Origin: Glandiceps talaboti
Taxonomy: Eukaryota; Hemichordata; Enteropneusta; Spengelidae
Assembly (NCBI RefSeq): GCF_964340395.1
Contig: NC_135553.1
Location: 9,385,001-9,440,000 of the forward strand
Reading direction: 5' to 3'
DNA: 55,000 nt
Part shown: piece by piece, positions 11,472 through 24,802 of the stretch
Position numbering within the stretch: position 1 is the stretch's first letter
How the letters are laid out: the number at the start of each line of letters is the position of its first letter
Translations under genes and position numbers: made by a program
Notes under the pieces: model-generated
Databases searched by the model: none
Seen by the model: the letters and a program-made list of their open reading frames with translations, nothing else
What the model was told of the DNA's origin: nothing

Positions 11472-12175
11472 CTATTGACAGAGACAGAATAATATGCAGA
11501 GTTAGTCGTTAGTTTTGGCTGGTTTTAATTGTAACTAAGGGACCAGCAGATTCGTCATATCTACGACATGGTAACTGGCAAAATATAGTACAACACCAGA
11601 TTCTCAAAATTGACCGAAATGCAGCCTTGAAAGGATACGTACGCAGTTTGAATTACACGAGATATTCACAAAGTCAGTGAGAATGTCCACACAGTTGTAT
11701 GTTAATATGAATACAATAAAGATAAAGATACCACACATTCATTGCTTCCGAAGTGGCTGCTCCTTTTAAACAGTAGCAGCATGTACACTACATGTACACT
11801 ACTCAAAGTGGACTTGGTAGATTGTATATGTTTACACATTCAAATATCTAATTTTACAGTGACCACAACATGAAACACTAACTTTCACAGTAAGAGGTCA
11901 ATCTCTGCTATCTTTACAATGTTTATGTTTGAAACCTGGTATCCAGTCTCACTGAACTTGATATCTCATTTCATCCCCAAAACTACATGCTCATCCTGGA
12001 AAGGCTGTAAGTGGTAAACTTGCATAGATTCTCACAATTGGTCGTTCAATACACATTCCCAATATTGAGACATAGTTGGTCGGTAGCCCAATTAAGCCAT
12101 TGAGTAGTCGATAAATAAATAAATCAAATATATGACAACTTGTATTAACTTTAACGTTTGTTTCGGGATATTCAT

Positions 12176-12434
<259 letters not shown>

Positions 12435-14099
12435 ACAGACAGAGACAGACAAATTTAATTAAAACCGGGGGGGGGGGATGAACGAATTTCGTCATATATT
12501 CTCCTAAATTATATTATGTTTATGCATCCTCTGAAACAAAACTAATAAGGATGTTGAAGACATTTGCAAAGATGGGTTATAGAAGTTTGCTTTTAGCATT
12601 CCATCTTGTATACAGAAAGAAGGAATAGATTGCTCATCTTATAAAAGCAAGGAGCTATCAAAATTGCAATAAATTCAAATTTTGTGAAAATGGACTGGAG
12701 TTTCCCCGATATTCATTTGAATGTCTAACATGTGTATCATAATATGACCCCTACTCCCCCCCCCCTCCCCGCAGCATACCACGTTTAGCTTTAGCTTTTG
12801 CTGTGCCATCTAAGATTATTTTCATATCTCATCTCAAACTAGTATGTCACGTGTTTGCATGGCGGTTTGTCGTGGCGAGCAAATGCTCTTAGCAAAAGTC
12901 TGGAAATATCCCAGTATCAAAGCCAGATCAAAACACTGAGCGATGTTTACCCTGATCTCCGACAGTGTATGGACGATTGCCAAATTCTTTGAAATATTTG
13001 ATAAATCCAATACATGATGTGACATTTCAGTATATCAAATTATCGTGTATTTTAGATTTAAATCTTGAAATGCTAAATATCGCTAACAGAAACACAATGT
13101 TAGACATCACAACAGTTCTTATGAATGATGGATTCAAACTGTGATCACTCCTGTTGCTCATTCAAACATATCATTCATACTGTTTGTGTAGAAATCTAAT
13201 TCGCACTGAAACCACCGTGGGTAAAAGTTAAACGTATATTAGCAATCCCGTATAAGTAGACGTAGCATGTATTTATCAAAAACATCTTAAATTTTATTCC
13301 GTACATTTGTACTTTGTTTTCCCTTCGATGACGACTCTGGTTCTCCAGTACGTGACGTTTTCCATGCCCGATTTGACCCACGTGCACGTGTAATCATTTA
13401 CTCCTAATTCTCATCGTCATCATTGGACCCCCTATCTTACCAAATTTAAACTTTGAGGACTGGTTAAAGATTTGTTACACTAAAAAGCTATCCAAGTTTT
13501 ACTTTCCCGTGACCTTTACGATGACCTTTTTAAAATGATAAATCTGTTACGGCATCCTTCCTCTTTGCTCGATGTACGAACAATACTGTTGACGACTGAT
13601 TTTATCCACATTACAAGCCTCAAAGGCACTCCTTTATACAATGCATTCCTATTTTTTATTTGTTTTTCTTGGACGGAAAATTTCCCACGTGGAAGTCCAT
13701 GTCGATACATTCATTCATTCCATTATACTAGATCTGTGGGTAGTTCAACGCTCTACTGTAATAGTATACTTTCCCAGCGGCAGTTCTTAAGTTTTTGAAA
13801 GTTGGAATTTCAGATCACTTTCTGATTTGAACCCATTTTTGACATATTTTAGCCAGTTCAGCAGACTTCAATTCAATAAGCAAACGTGCAGTTGATTTTA
13901 ATAAACAAACAACAACGGGAATACGTCTCGAATAAATCAAATTTACTTTCGTCATGTATCATCAAACGATTGTTTAACTAGCCTAGGTTTATTGTACAGT
14001 ATCTCAGTAACCAAATAGCCGCGATATCTGCAAAATTGGCATCGTTGTCAAATATCAGTAAACCCCTCCCCACCCTACTGTTACGTTTACCTTGATCCC

Positions 14100-15975
14100 A
14101 TACTATGCATTCTGAGATCTGTTTTATACACGATGCCGTTTTAAAATGAAAACGCAACTATTTTAATTCGTTTGCAACAGTCCTGTCGTCTACGTGGAGA
14201 TGACTAAAACGCAAACGGAAATGAAACGCTTTGAAAAAGCTGCTGAAAGTGGGTCGCTTTAAGAATAGCGCCTATGGCGTTGTATGGAGCACAACTGTAC
14301 ATTTTTAGCAATGTTTAACCACGTGCTGATCCATGCTATGTATATGTGTTCATTTGCTGAATGATTATCCAGTTGCCTATCCAATCCTGTTGTTATCTTT
14401 GCAATATACGCGATCATTTGGCTGTTGCTATGGGCGTAGTCATATTGCTAGACATATCTGTATACATTTTGTGAATGTTCGTTCCCTTGTCTATGAATCC
14501 CTGATGTTATCTTTGCAATATACATGATCATTTGGCTGTTGCTATGGGCGTAGTCTGAGATCTGTTTTATACACGATGCCGTTTTAAAATGAAAACGCAA
14601 CTATTTTAATTCGTTTGCAACAGTCCTGTCGTCTACGTGGAGATGACTAAAACGCAAACGGAAATGAAACGCTTTGAAAAAGCTGCTGAAAGTGGGTCGC
14701 TTTAAGAATAGCGCCTATGGCGTTGTATGGAGCACAACTGTACATTTTTATCAATGTTTAACCACGTGCTGATCCATGCTATGTATATGTGTTCATTTGC
14801 TGAATGATTATCCAGTTGCCTATCCAATCCTGTTGTTATCTTTGCAATATACGCGATCATTTGGCTGTTGCTATGGGCGTAGTCATATTGCTAGACATAT
14901 CTGTATACATTTTGTGAATGTTCGTTCCCTTGTCTATGAATCCCTGATGTTATCTTTGCAATATACATGATCATTTGGCTGTTGCTATGGGCGTAGTCTT
15001 GTTGCTAGGCACATTTACTACAATTTTAAATGTTTATTCACCTGTCTATGAATCCCTGTTGTTATCTTTGCAATATACATGATCATTTGGCTGTTGCCAT
15101 GAGCGTGGTCTTGTTGCTAGGCATATTTGCATACACTTTTTGAATGTTTGTTCACTTGTCTAGGAATCACTGTTATCTTTGTGAAATACACCACTGTTCG
15201 ACTGTTGCTATGGGCGTGGTCATGGTTGCTAGGGATATTTGCATACATTTTGTGAATGTTTACTCACTTGCCTACCAGATGATGTTGGTATTTAACCGAA
15301 ATATGCTGCCATTTGGTTGTTGCTAATGGCGTGGTCACGGTTGCTAGGCCCAATTGTGTCAAAATATTTTGAAGAAACTCTGCAGAATAACACTTCTAGA
15401 AACATCTCACCAGGTTTCAGTCTCATTGACCAAATACTTTTTGAGATACCAGTTTTTGACCAAAATTCACACTTTTACACCTAATTTGCATATCACTGAT
15501 GAACTCATTATATGCTTAATATTTCTTCATCTATATACCCCAAGGTGCACCCCCATTAAAGTTCAGCCCAATCTGCTCAGTAGTTTTGGAAATAAAGATT
15601 TTTGACCAAAAAGACACATTTTAGCCCTAATTTGCATATCACTGATGGGATCATCATGTCATGATTAATTCTTAATGTAAATACCCTTAAGAATATTCCC
15701 ATCAAATTCAAACCTATCTGCCCAGTAGTTTTTGAGTTTAAGTTTTTTGACCAAAAATCACACTTTTTGACCCAAAACACACATCGGTGTTAAGATCATT
15801 TCGATTTGAACAATTTCCCAACTAAACATCCACGTTAATACAGTCACCAAGTATCAGGGCAATCAGTCCAGCGTTTTTTTTTACTTTAAGTTGTTTACAC
15901 ACATCCACACACAGACAGACAAACAGACATACAGACACTTTGCCATGCCTATAGCACTACCGAACCTTATCATTT
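14100..15975 (+). mobile_element. Non-autonomous element with internal minisatellites
   Basis: From 14385 to 15350 a unit of roughly 120 bp repeats with TTATCTTTGCAATATAC, TTTGGCTGTTGCTATGGGCG and GTTGCTAGGCATAT. From 15395 to 15790 a second unit repeats with CCTAATTTGCATATCACTGA and TTTTTGACCAAAA. A CACA/GACA tract and CCATGCCTATAGCACTACCG follow. The layout recalls Helentron- or pearl-type non-autonomous elements, but no terminal structure proves that. Confidence 0.5.
14111..14996 (+). repeat. 443-bp tandem duplication
   Basis: Copies at 14111-14553 and 14554-14996 are nearly identical; I noticed one substitution (TTTTTAGCAATG against TTTTTATCAATG). Each begins TCTGAGATCTG and includes two units of the minisatellite described next. 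Confidence 0.92.
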
Positions 15976-16307
15976 CAGTTGTGCTAAAAACGGATCGAAA
16001 ACGGAGTTCTGTAAAGAGGCGACAACGGTAAGATTTGAAGACGGCGTTATTTTTGCGCATGTGCAACAACAACGTTTTCAAATTGTTTTGTCTTCGGTGT
16101 TTCCGTGTAAGTTGACAAGGCAACATTATCACCAATCTTTTTTTTCTCAGCCTGAGCGGAGTGATGGTGAGGGGTTGGTGGTGGGTGGGAGTAGGACGGA
16201 AAGGGGTCAGTGGGTTAGTAGTCTTTTAAACGGGGGGGGGGGGGGGTCGTAATCCTATTTTGAAATGATCAGTGTGTTCTGTATGTGGCATGACTATGCC
16301 TGAATTG

Positions 16308-16392
16308 TAGTCCTTTTTCTTGTCCCCATTTCTTACCTAGTCCTTTTTCCTGTTCTTACCTAGTCCTTTTTTTCCTGTCCCCATTTCTTACC
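16308..16392 (+). repeat. Short tandem repeat, TTACCTAGTCCTTTTT type
   Basis: Three imperfect units of AGTCCTTTTTCCTGTCCCCATTTCTTACC, in the big intron. Confidence 0.75.
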
Positions 16393-17517
16393 CTACACCC
16401 TTTATCACTACTGCAACTAGAGTGATGTTAAAACACGACTTACAACTACATACATGTACACCTGCATTACCTACCATACACATTAATGTACATGTCAAGA
16501 AAATACTCTCAAAACTGACATCATATTTACCTTTTCGAAGCTGTGAAATTACTGTCTGAAATACTATGGAAAGCCTTCAAATAATTTGTAAAAGCTCAAG
16601 AGATTCTAGGTGGAGACCCACCAAGATGGTTTCATATGGAAACATTCCTGCAAAGTATGATGTAACCATTATCATAACGAAAATTCTTCTGACGGCTGGA
16701 CTAAGGTTTATTTCAAAACTAAATATTGATATCAAAACATGTGGTTAATAAACTCTGACTTCTAAACGAATTCAGTTATCGTTAAGGGAGTCCCTACACT
16801 CACTGGGGCCCTCCTAACCTGCCTTCCTGGTGGTGAATTTCATAGCATAAATATCAAATACGTCAGCGGCGATCGAGTTGTCAGTTTACTAAGACAGACA
16901 TAAACTAAAACTATTTTTGCGACATTTGATATAAGCTATTGAGTGAATACTGGATTAAGTATACTCTCAGTAGGGTGACGTTTCTTATATCCATTTTGAA
17001 GTGATTATATCCGCACAGCAGAGGCACCGCTATCACTCACTTGTGTAATTTACCACATAGTTTGTGTCTTAGTAAACCGAAACCTCAATTGCCAATGTAG
17101 TATCGATGTTAAAATGATAATGGTTACATTATGGCGACGAAATTGTCAACTAATTTCACCTAATTCACACGTCTTCATCATTTTACGAAAAAAACAACCA
17201 AATTGACGTCAGCATCCGGTATATTGTGTACTTTCAATTGATAGATTCAAAGAATCTGCTCTGGCTCGACGGAATGTTTGTTTGCGTCTATGGGAGGCTG
17301 GGAAATAGACGTATTTCAACGTGGGTTCTGGAGCATAAAAATCTGAACTCGGAGAGATTTTCCATGCATTATTTGATGTGGGTGACCACAGCCTTCTAAA
17401 TAGACATCTACATACACGTACAAATGGTCGACCACATGTACTAATATTACAACAGTCTTCGAGACTCTGTTATCATGCTATCACTAGAATTATATATTTC
17501 CGCCTAATGCTCCTCAT

Positions 17518-17786
17518 TGTATATATATATATATATATCTATCAATTATCTATCAATCAATCAATCAGTCAGTCAGTCAGTCAGTCAGTCAGTCAGTCAG
17601 TCAGTCAGTCAGTCACTCAGTCACTCAGTCAGTCAGTCAGTCAGTCAGTCAGTCAGTCAGTCACTCACTCACTCACTCACTCACTCACTCACTCACTCAC
17701 TCACTCACTCACTCACTCACTCACTCACTCACTCACTCACTCACTCACTCTCTCACTCACTCAACCAACCAACCAACCAACCAACC

Positions 17787-17834
<48 letters not shown>

Positions 17835-17888
17835 ATCATCATCATCATCACCATCACCATCACCATCACCATCATCATCATCATCATT

Positions 17889-17964
<76 letters not shown>

Positions 17965-18016
17965 CTACCACCACCACCACCACCACCACCACCACCATCA
18001 CTACAACCACAATCAT
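17518..18016. repeat. Compound microsatellite with stepwise motif change
   Basis: In order: (TA)n, (TCAA)n, (TCAG)n, (TCAC)n, (AACC)n, (ATC)n with CACCAT variants, (GTC)n and (ACC)n, about 500 bp in all. Adjacent motifs differ by one base, which suggests serial conversion of one array. Confidence 0.96.
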
Positions 18017-19865
18017 TATTGTTATTTTACCTTTCCGTCACGATTAAGACTTCATAAGGATAGCGATTCAAAATAAACAAATAGCAGTCAAAAGAATTCC
18101 AAAATCGTTAATACACGATACCAAACCTCATTAGACAAGCATTCCTGTTTGATAAAGACGGAGGTCGGGCCATGTTTATGTCACACAACTTTAAGAATGT
18201 CATCTTTGCCATGAACTGAGATGCGATTCATGCATGCCATGCTTTCATTATTGATGATGATGTCGACAATTGCCTGAACCTATATGTACTCACAATCACC
18301 GCTGTCCCTATGGCTTTATTGAAGACCACCTGTGGTTAACCTCGAAGTCCAAAAAAGTTTGGCTCGAGGTCTCTCTCCACAAGATGCTCTCTGTCAACAG
18401 CAGCTTTTCCAAATTAATGTTTGCCTCAATGACAAATTATTTCATTATTCTTAGTGTATGGTTTCCTGCTTATACATGTCAACCAACTTATATTATTTCT
18501 GTGTCTGGTGAAATTGCACACAACTGTTGGGAAACAAAGTGATCGAAAAACACACTCGGTCTGGTGAAACACTTCAAACACGAACAGACCATACCTAGTA
18601 GAAGTACTTCTCTAATTCAAAGTGGACCTTGTAAACCTGAATGAAAGTGAGACATCTAAAGGCTTCCGACGTGCAACTTGAGACAAAGCGATCGCCATTA
18701 AAAGGACATCTCACGTCCGAGTTTTCTTAAAAGCAAGCCAATTCTGCACATTTTGAAGAAAGAAAACTAAGGGCGGAAAACGTACCACCATTCATTCGGA
18801 GCTGATTGTTGGGGGAAAACACACCTGATTAAAACTTTTATGTTTAAAAGATTTGGTCTCTTAAAGAAGCTCGCTAATGTACAGTGCAAGAGTATCCACA
18901 GAGGAAAGGAATCAGAATGTGAACACAGAGTAGTGTCTAAATAGCTTAGGGATACTTACATAAACAAATTCTGGGTATATAAAAACGTGGTAAGACGTGT
19001 TTTGGACGCCTTTCACAGTAACAAAAGATTTAAAGGGGATATGTAATCCTATCATTATTGTGCATATATGCGGGTTAAATAATGAACACAGGACAGGAAA
19101 CGTATCCTTAATTTAAAGTACACGACAGTGCCATATGAGACGCTAAAGGTCAAATGTCAAGTCAAGCTGGCAAGCAGATGGTTAGGCTCAATGACACCTT
19201 CAGTTGTTTAATACAACTACCTATGAAGCTATTAGAGCATGCTTTGTCATCCTTATGTAGTTCAGATAACAATGAAAGTAGCTTTAGCTTAAATGTCACC
19301 GTGTGTTTTAAAATCATATCCAATGATCGTATTTACATACTTTGGGTTTTCAGACAATTGGATCATAAGATCGGATTTAAACCTAACCATAACTTAGTGT
19401 TCAGTTTGACTTTTACATTCCTCACCGTTAAAAAGGAAAAAAAATTAGGCCGTTCGCATCATTTGCATCGTTTTATAAAAACAGATCTGATTTGGCTTTT
19501 AGATCGAAAGCCGAGATAACGTTCTCTTGACGTAGTTTTCCTATGGCGAGAATCTGCATTTCAAGTTGTTGAGAAATGTGTTTCCTATATATTACGAGCT
19601 AAAAAAGATATGATTTCAACTGTTTGCTTGTGCTATGCTTTCACCCGTGTCTCTTCTCGTTCAAAGATTCACATATTTGAAGTTTGTTTTCCAAGCTATT
19701 CAACTTTTAGTTTCAAAACGGATGTTTTGCGGACTATTAGTGGTATTTCACACGGAAGTCATCTAGATTGAGTAAGCCATCTACGGAAGTAATCTAAATT
19801 GAGCACCTATCCCAATGGAAGCCCATTAACCTGAAACAGACCGTCGTTTCGCTCAACAAAATATA

Positions 19866-20111
19866 CCTTACTAACATTGCTACAGTTTATCGTCTGGCTG
19901 GCAAAATCTTACTAACATTGCTACATTTTATCGTCTGGCTGGCAAAATCTTACTAACATTGCTACAGTTGGCAAAATCTTACTAACATTGCTACATTTTA
20001 TCGTCTGGCTGGCAAAATCTTACTAACATTGATACATTTTGTCGACAAGCAAAGAAAATGTAGCAATGTTGGTAAGATTTTTGTTCAGCCAGACGATAAA
20101 ATGTAGCAATG
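19866..20111. mobile_element. TGTAGCAATGTT family, copy 2, with tandem and inverted units
   Basis: Four direct units of CTTACTAACATTGCTACA plus TTTATCGTCTGGCTGGCAAA (one truncated) are followed by one inverted unit at about 20056-20111. The result is a foldback. Confidence 0.75.
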
Positions 20112-20334
20112 GTTTTATCAAAGATTTTATCAAGTTGGACGACGTTCTGTACATATTAACTGACTGTACTTTTACTGTACTAAGCTAAAACATGTTCATT
20201 TTTTTACTGATAAAAAGATTTCCAGACATAGGGTTAATTACAGTGAAGCTACTTCTCAGCATAGGCGAAAGTTCAAAAAAACTTAGTAGCCTGTGCATGT
20301 ACACACTGTCTGGGATCAAGTCAAAATGTTCATT

Positions 20335-20532
20335 TCATACAACGGTGATGTCATAATAAACGCCTGAGCTAAGATTTACCGAGGAGACGACTTCCATGTG
20401 TTTCTTAACGATTCCACTATCCTTGGTTATATATACATAAACTGTTGTTGTGGTGTTTGCATCATCACCGAGTTTACCATTACTGGAAACTTTGAGTGAA
20501 ATTCCAAATTCCAAGGATGGTAAGCAAATCAA
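20335..20532 (-). other. Coding-looking stretch of unknown nature
   Basis: The minus-strand frame reads protein-like segments such as SLEFGISLKVSSNGKLGDD and MEVVSSVNLSSGVYYDITVV before a stop. It has beta-strand-like alternation and Ser/Thr/Asn content typical of extracellular domains, but I recognise no domain. It is probably chance or a degraded fragment. Confidence 0.15.
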
Positions 20533-20686
20533 TGTACACCGCGTAGTATGCTTTGCCTACGGTTGATTTCATTCGTTCACCCATTCATCTATATTCATTT
20601 ATTCAGTTAACATTTTATCCATTCATCCATCCACCTATTTGTCAATACTTGTATCTATATATCGATAAACCGTTTACAAATTAATG

Positions 20687-20923
20687 TCTCATTCATTCAT
20701 TCATTCATTCATTCATTCATTCATTCATTCATTCATTTATTTATTTGATCACTCATTCATTGATGTATGTGTTTATTTTATTGATCATTCACTCACTCAT
20801 TCACTCACTCACTCACTCACTCATTCATGTATTTATTTATTTGACCATTCATTCATTCATTCATTCATTCATTCATTCATTCATTCATTCATTCATTCAT
20901 TCATTCATTCATTCATTCATTTA
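20687..20923. repeat. (ATTC)n microsatellite with TCAC interruptions
   Basis: ATTC units at 20687-20735 and 20845-20923, separated by mixed TTTA, TCAC and TCAT units. Confidence 0.95.
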
Positions 20924-21409
20924 ATGTTTGATTATTCAGTAAGTCTGTCAAAAGTATATGAGAGTTTTAGTGTTTATAAATTTATACACTCATGAGTATT
21001 TCTTTTCAGAAAAATGACTCACGATGCACAGGTCATTTTGTCAGAGAATGCGTGCATCGTTTCATCCCAAAATTAGAATGAATAAGATGGTCAATTTTAT
21101 CTTGATTTTTTTTTGACAAAAACAACAAACCAGTAAGATAATAAGCATTCTTTAATCAGTGTACAGGTATTTTGACCTTACTGGAAAATAAGAATGATTT
21201 CTAGAGCTTGAATGACAATTGTATCAAAATGCTTCTGAGGTTATTTGATAAAATAGTGCTTCCTCGGTTTACCAGCGTGGTTTACCCCCCAAAAACCGCA
21301 ACGAAACTGTACATTTTTTTAATTTGCTCCATACGTGCATTTAATTACGTCAATATGCAAACGGAAATGCTGTGACTCCAATTTCCTTCTCAGAAATGTT
21401 TGTAAAAGT

Positions 21410-21621
21410 TTAACCCTTTCATTCCTAGAGACGACATTGGAATAAATAGAAACTTGATTGTAAGAACATTTTCTAAAATTTAAGAATATTACTTCATTGG
21501 GAAGTAATATTTCTTGAATTCTGATCTAAAATAAAGTTGATCTTTTTCCAAAAATTACAGAGAAACAAGAATTTTTGTTAAAAAATTTTGGCGGGAAAGT
21601 TTCTAGTCCTGAAAGGGTTAA
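21410..21621. mobile_element. piggyBac-like MITE flanked by TTAA
   Basis: It starts TTAACCCTTTCATTCCTAGA and ends TCTAGTCCTGAAAGGGTTAA. The ends are inverted repeats (about 15 of 19 bases match) inside TTAA, the target site used by piggyBac-type transposons. The 212-bp body has no coding capacity and a central palindrome around AATATTACTTC. Confidence 0.75.
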
Positions 21622-23640
21622 CAAGAGGGCGTGAGAATAAAGATGAAGTGTAGCCGATCATGAGTGGGCGACTGGAGACTCGGAAATAATGGCCGGCCAC
21701 TTTATTTCGAACATATGGTCTGATATTCTCTCGGCTGTTCTTCATTTCATGGATAATATATAACATGTTCTGTTTATTGTTTATCAGCAATACTTCAACC
21801 AACTTTAGGAACTGACATTTTTTAGACTTGTTGATTTCCGGGATTTTGATCTCCTCCACAGCAATGCACTTCTCTGGTCTATCTATATCCTTTTTTTCTA
21901 GTTGGTCATAGTTTACACGGTAAAAAAATCTGTGTACTTTTTTACAAGATGGTTTCCATACACAAAATTGTCCCAGCTTTCACAACGTGTTATTCATTGA
22001 CGGCCGTGTATCAAATTCTCAATATTATTCTGGTGGAAATGAATACATGGCATATTTATTTACCCAGGGTTTGCTCGATTTGTTTTGGCTTTGACCAAAA
22101 ATGTGGTATGCATTAAAGTTTTAAAAAAGATCTGTTCGAGATGTTTGACTGATTACGATAAGTTGTAGTAAAAACAAGCTTAAGGGTGCATTTTTCAATC
22201 TTTCCTGACCGAAAACAACTAATATCCTTTTAAGCCCTTAAATATTAGTGTATTTGCATAGTAGACTGTATTAAAGATACATGGGTCAGGTCCTAACATT
22301 TTTGCTGTGTTTTTTTTGTTTCATTCGAAGAATTACAAAATGCCATATATTAAAATGTACTGACTGAAAGACATTTTTATCCGTCACTAGTAGTGATGTG
22401 TTATTTAGCAAAACAGTGACACAAACCAAGTGAAGGATTCAATCATGTAATTTTGGGGTATACTCCAAAATTGTCGTTGACATTAGCATCATATCATAGA
22501 GAAATGTCGATGAACACTTTTTGGAGATTTACTCTTCCATACACCGCATATTTAAATACTATCTTTTATTTAGATAAAACAAGTGTTTCAAGTTGACCCA
22601 GGTCTCTCAAAAACACTGGTCATATCTAAACTCATTGGTTGCACGGTCTCAAGTTGGCCTAAAGTCCCTCAAAAACAGTTGCCAGTTTTACAATCACTGG
22701 TTTGAAAGCATTATCATGACGTGAATTTTACTTTTAAAGCGACCCTAACCTTCAGAAATAAAGTTAGGAAAGAATAGCATTTTGATGTGTTAAATGTCTT
22801 CTCTGTTTTGTCATGTCTCCCTTTGTCATATACACGTCATTGAAGGTCACGTGTACTAAGTTCTCACGTATGTGTCATCTTATACGTGAAGCCATACCTA
22901 TTACACAGGGTCATTTTTTTGTTCTGGACCAACTTTTTCTACAACTCGGCCAGGCAACGTTTTTCACGCTTAAAGTCAATCCTTTATTATCATAGGTTTG
23001 ATATTGTCAGCGTTCTGCTGTTTTTATTGGTATACATCACGTCTGTGATATGCCTGATTTATTTATCAAACAAGGCCCTTCCGCATCAATGCCTAATTCA
23101 CAATCCCCCTGGCTTTGTAATGTTAGCTTCTGTACCAGAAACAACAACCAAGTCTTGAAATAAGCATGACAAGGTTGGCCTAACCGTGATGTGGGTGACC
23201 ACAGTTTATGTCAGCATGTCTGAACTAAATAAACTGTTTCCAAGCTTCACATTAAGGTTGATAACGGGTAATGATACCGCACATCACCACTGAGCAGGCT
23301 TGTTTACCGTCTCAGATTGCCTTATTTCATTACATCATATTTGTATGAGAGGAGAAAATCTGGCATACATTGACGAGAATAGACACTACTGCACCCTAGT
23401 CTTTTACAGGAGAAATGAAGTTGCCTTGGTGTTTCATTCATGGGATATACGATGTATTTATATACACACAGACAATGTTAAATGCAAAAGAGATAGTTAT
23501 AGAGCTAGAAGTGTCGCACCAGCACTTATGATGTAGTCTGAAAGATCCACACGTTCTTTGCACTTATATAATATGCTCAAGTAGAGAGTGGTTACATAAG
23601 TGGACCAATGACTAAATGGGGAATAAAGTATATATAAGAA

Positions 23641-24117
23641 GTACAACAATGTTCGAGAAACTGTACCCCTTAGCCTGTCTCAGCTGTACTGACACTACCT
23701 ACAAACGGCAAGTTTCTCTATTGATCACAGTGTAATATGTCACTCTCTGATGTTTAATTGTAAACACATTGTTGATAAAAATAAGACCAAGACTTGCTAG
23801 TCACTACACAAATAATAAAACACTCATACACTCTCTCATTTCACTCAGAAACAACTCCAACATTTGATATTAAATTAGCAACTAGAACGCACTAGAACAT
23901 TACAACTTTGTTTATTATACCAGGTTAGATATCCCACAGTGTCGCTGTCCTGAAGACTCTACTTAAAACCCCATTGGTGAAATGTACACTAATTAATTAT
24001 GAGGGAGTGAAAGATTACACTATGATCAATAGAGAAACTGCTGCTATAGTAGGTAGTTGTGGCACAGCTTGAGACAGGCTAAGAGGTACAGTTGGTCGAA
24101 CATTGTTGTAGTTAAGC
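23641..24117. mobile_element. Element with about 110-bp terminal inverted repeats
   Basis: The left end (TACAACAATGTTCGA...AACTGTACC, CTTAGCCTGTCTCA, GTTTCTCTATTGATCA) reappears inverted at the right end. The middle has no recognisable product. It may interrupt an older repeat whose flanks resemble 34438-34560. Confidence 0.75.
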
Positions 24118-24725
24118 TGACATGTTGATTATCAGTTCGAAAGTAAACATTTGAAGCCATTAAAATAATAAAGTCAATTATTGTAATTATTTTAGCAGAA
24201 GCCTGTATCTACTGCACTGTAAAAGAATAGCAACGCTTTATCTCTTTTTAATGTGATTGGGTAAGGGATCCTGCTGTGTGTGTTGTGTCTCTCTTAGTGT
24301 TAGTCTAGAGTTGAATTATGTCTATATTTGTGTCAAAACATTATATTCTATGAGTGAAACACCAAGGCATCCTGTAAGTTGGAGGACAACAAAACTTCGG
24401 GAAACGATATCAACTAATACGTACACCCATAACCTTTCAAATCAGACACGCTTCGTGTTTTTTTTGCAGTATAGTTATGTACCAGATATGGTAAATTATG
24501 GTTGACAAGCCTTCTGGAAAAAAGTTCCATACCTTGGAACTTAGCATGGAGAACCCACTATTTTTTCTTAAAAAAAAAAAATTCAGTCAGACTTATTTCA
24601 GCGTTTAGTTCACTTGTATTGATTTGTATCCTCACAAGTACTGACCGTCACGAGTACTCTAAGCATGCCCTTTCTCTAGACTCTTTGCATTTTTCCAGAA
24701 CAAAGAGGTCAGGGTATATATGACG

Positions 24726-24802
24726 TCATTACCAGAGTTTCCCATAAACCCTTGCAGGAATGATGTTATCACCAGAGTTTTCCCATAAACCCTTGCAGGA
24801 AA
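24726..24802 (+). repeat. Two-copy tandem repeat
   Basis: ACCAGAGTTTTCCCATAAAC plus CCTTGCAGGAA occurs twice, about 46 bp apart. Confidence 0.8.

Noticed and set aside
14333-14970. Two identical 64-codon frames
   Set aside because: They are the same stretch in the two copies of the 443-bp tandem duplication and show no protein features.
17378-18076. Long open frame of Ser/Gln/Thr/His repeats
   Set aside because: It is translation of a compound microsatellite.
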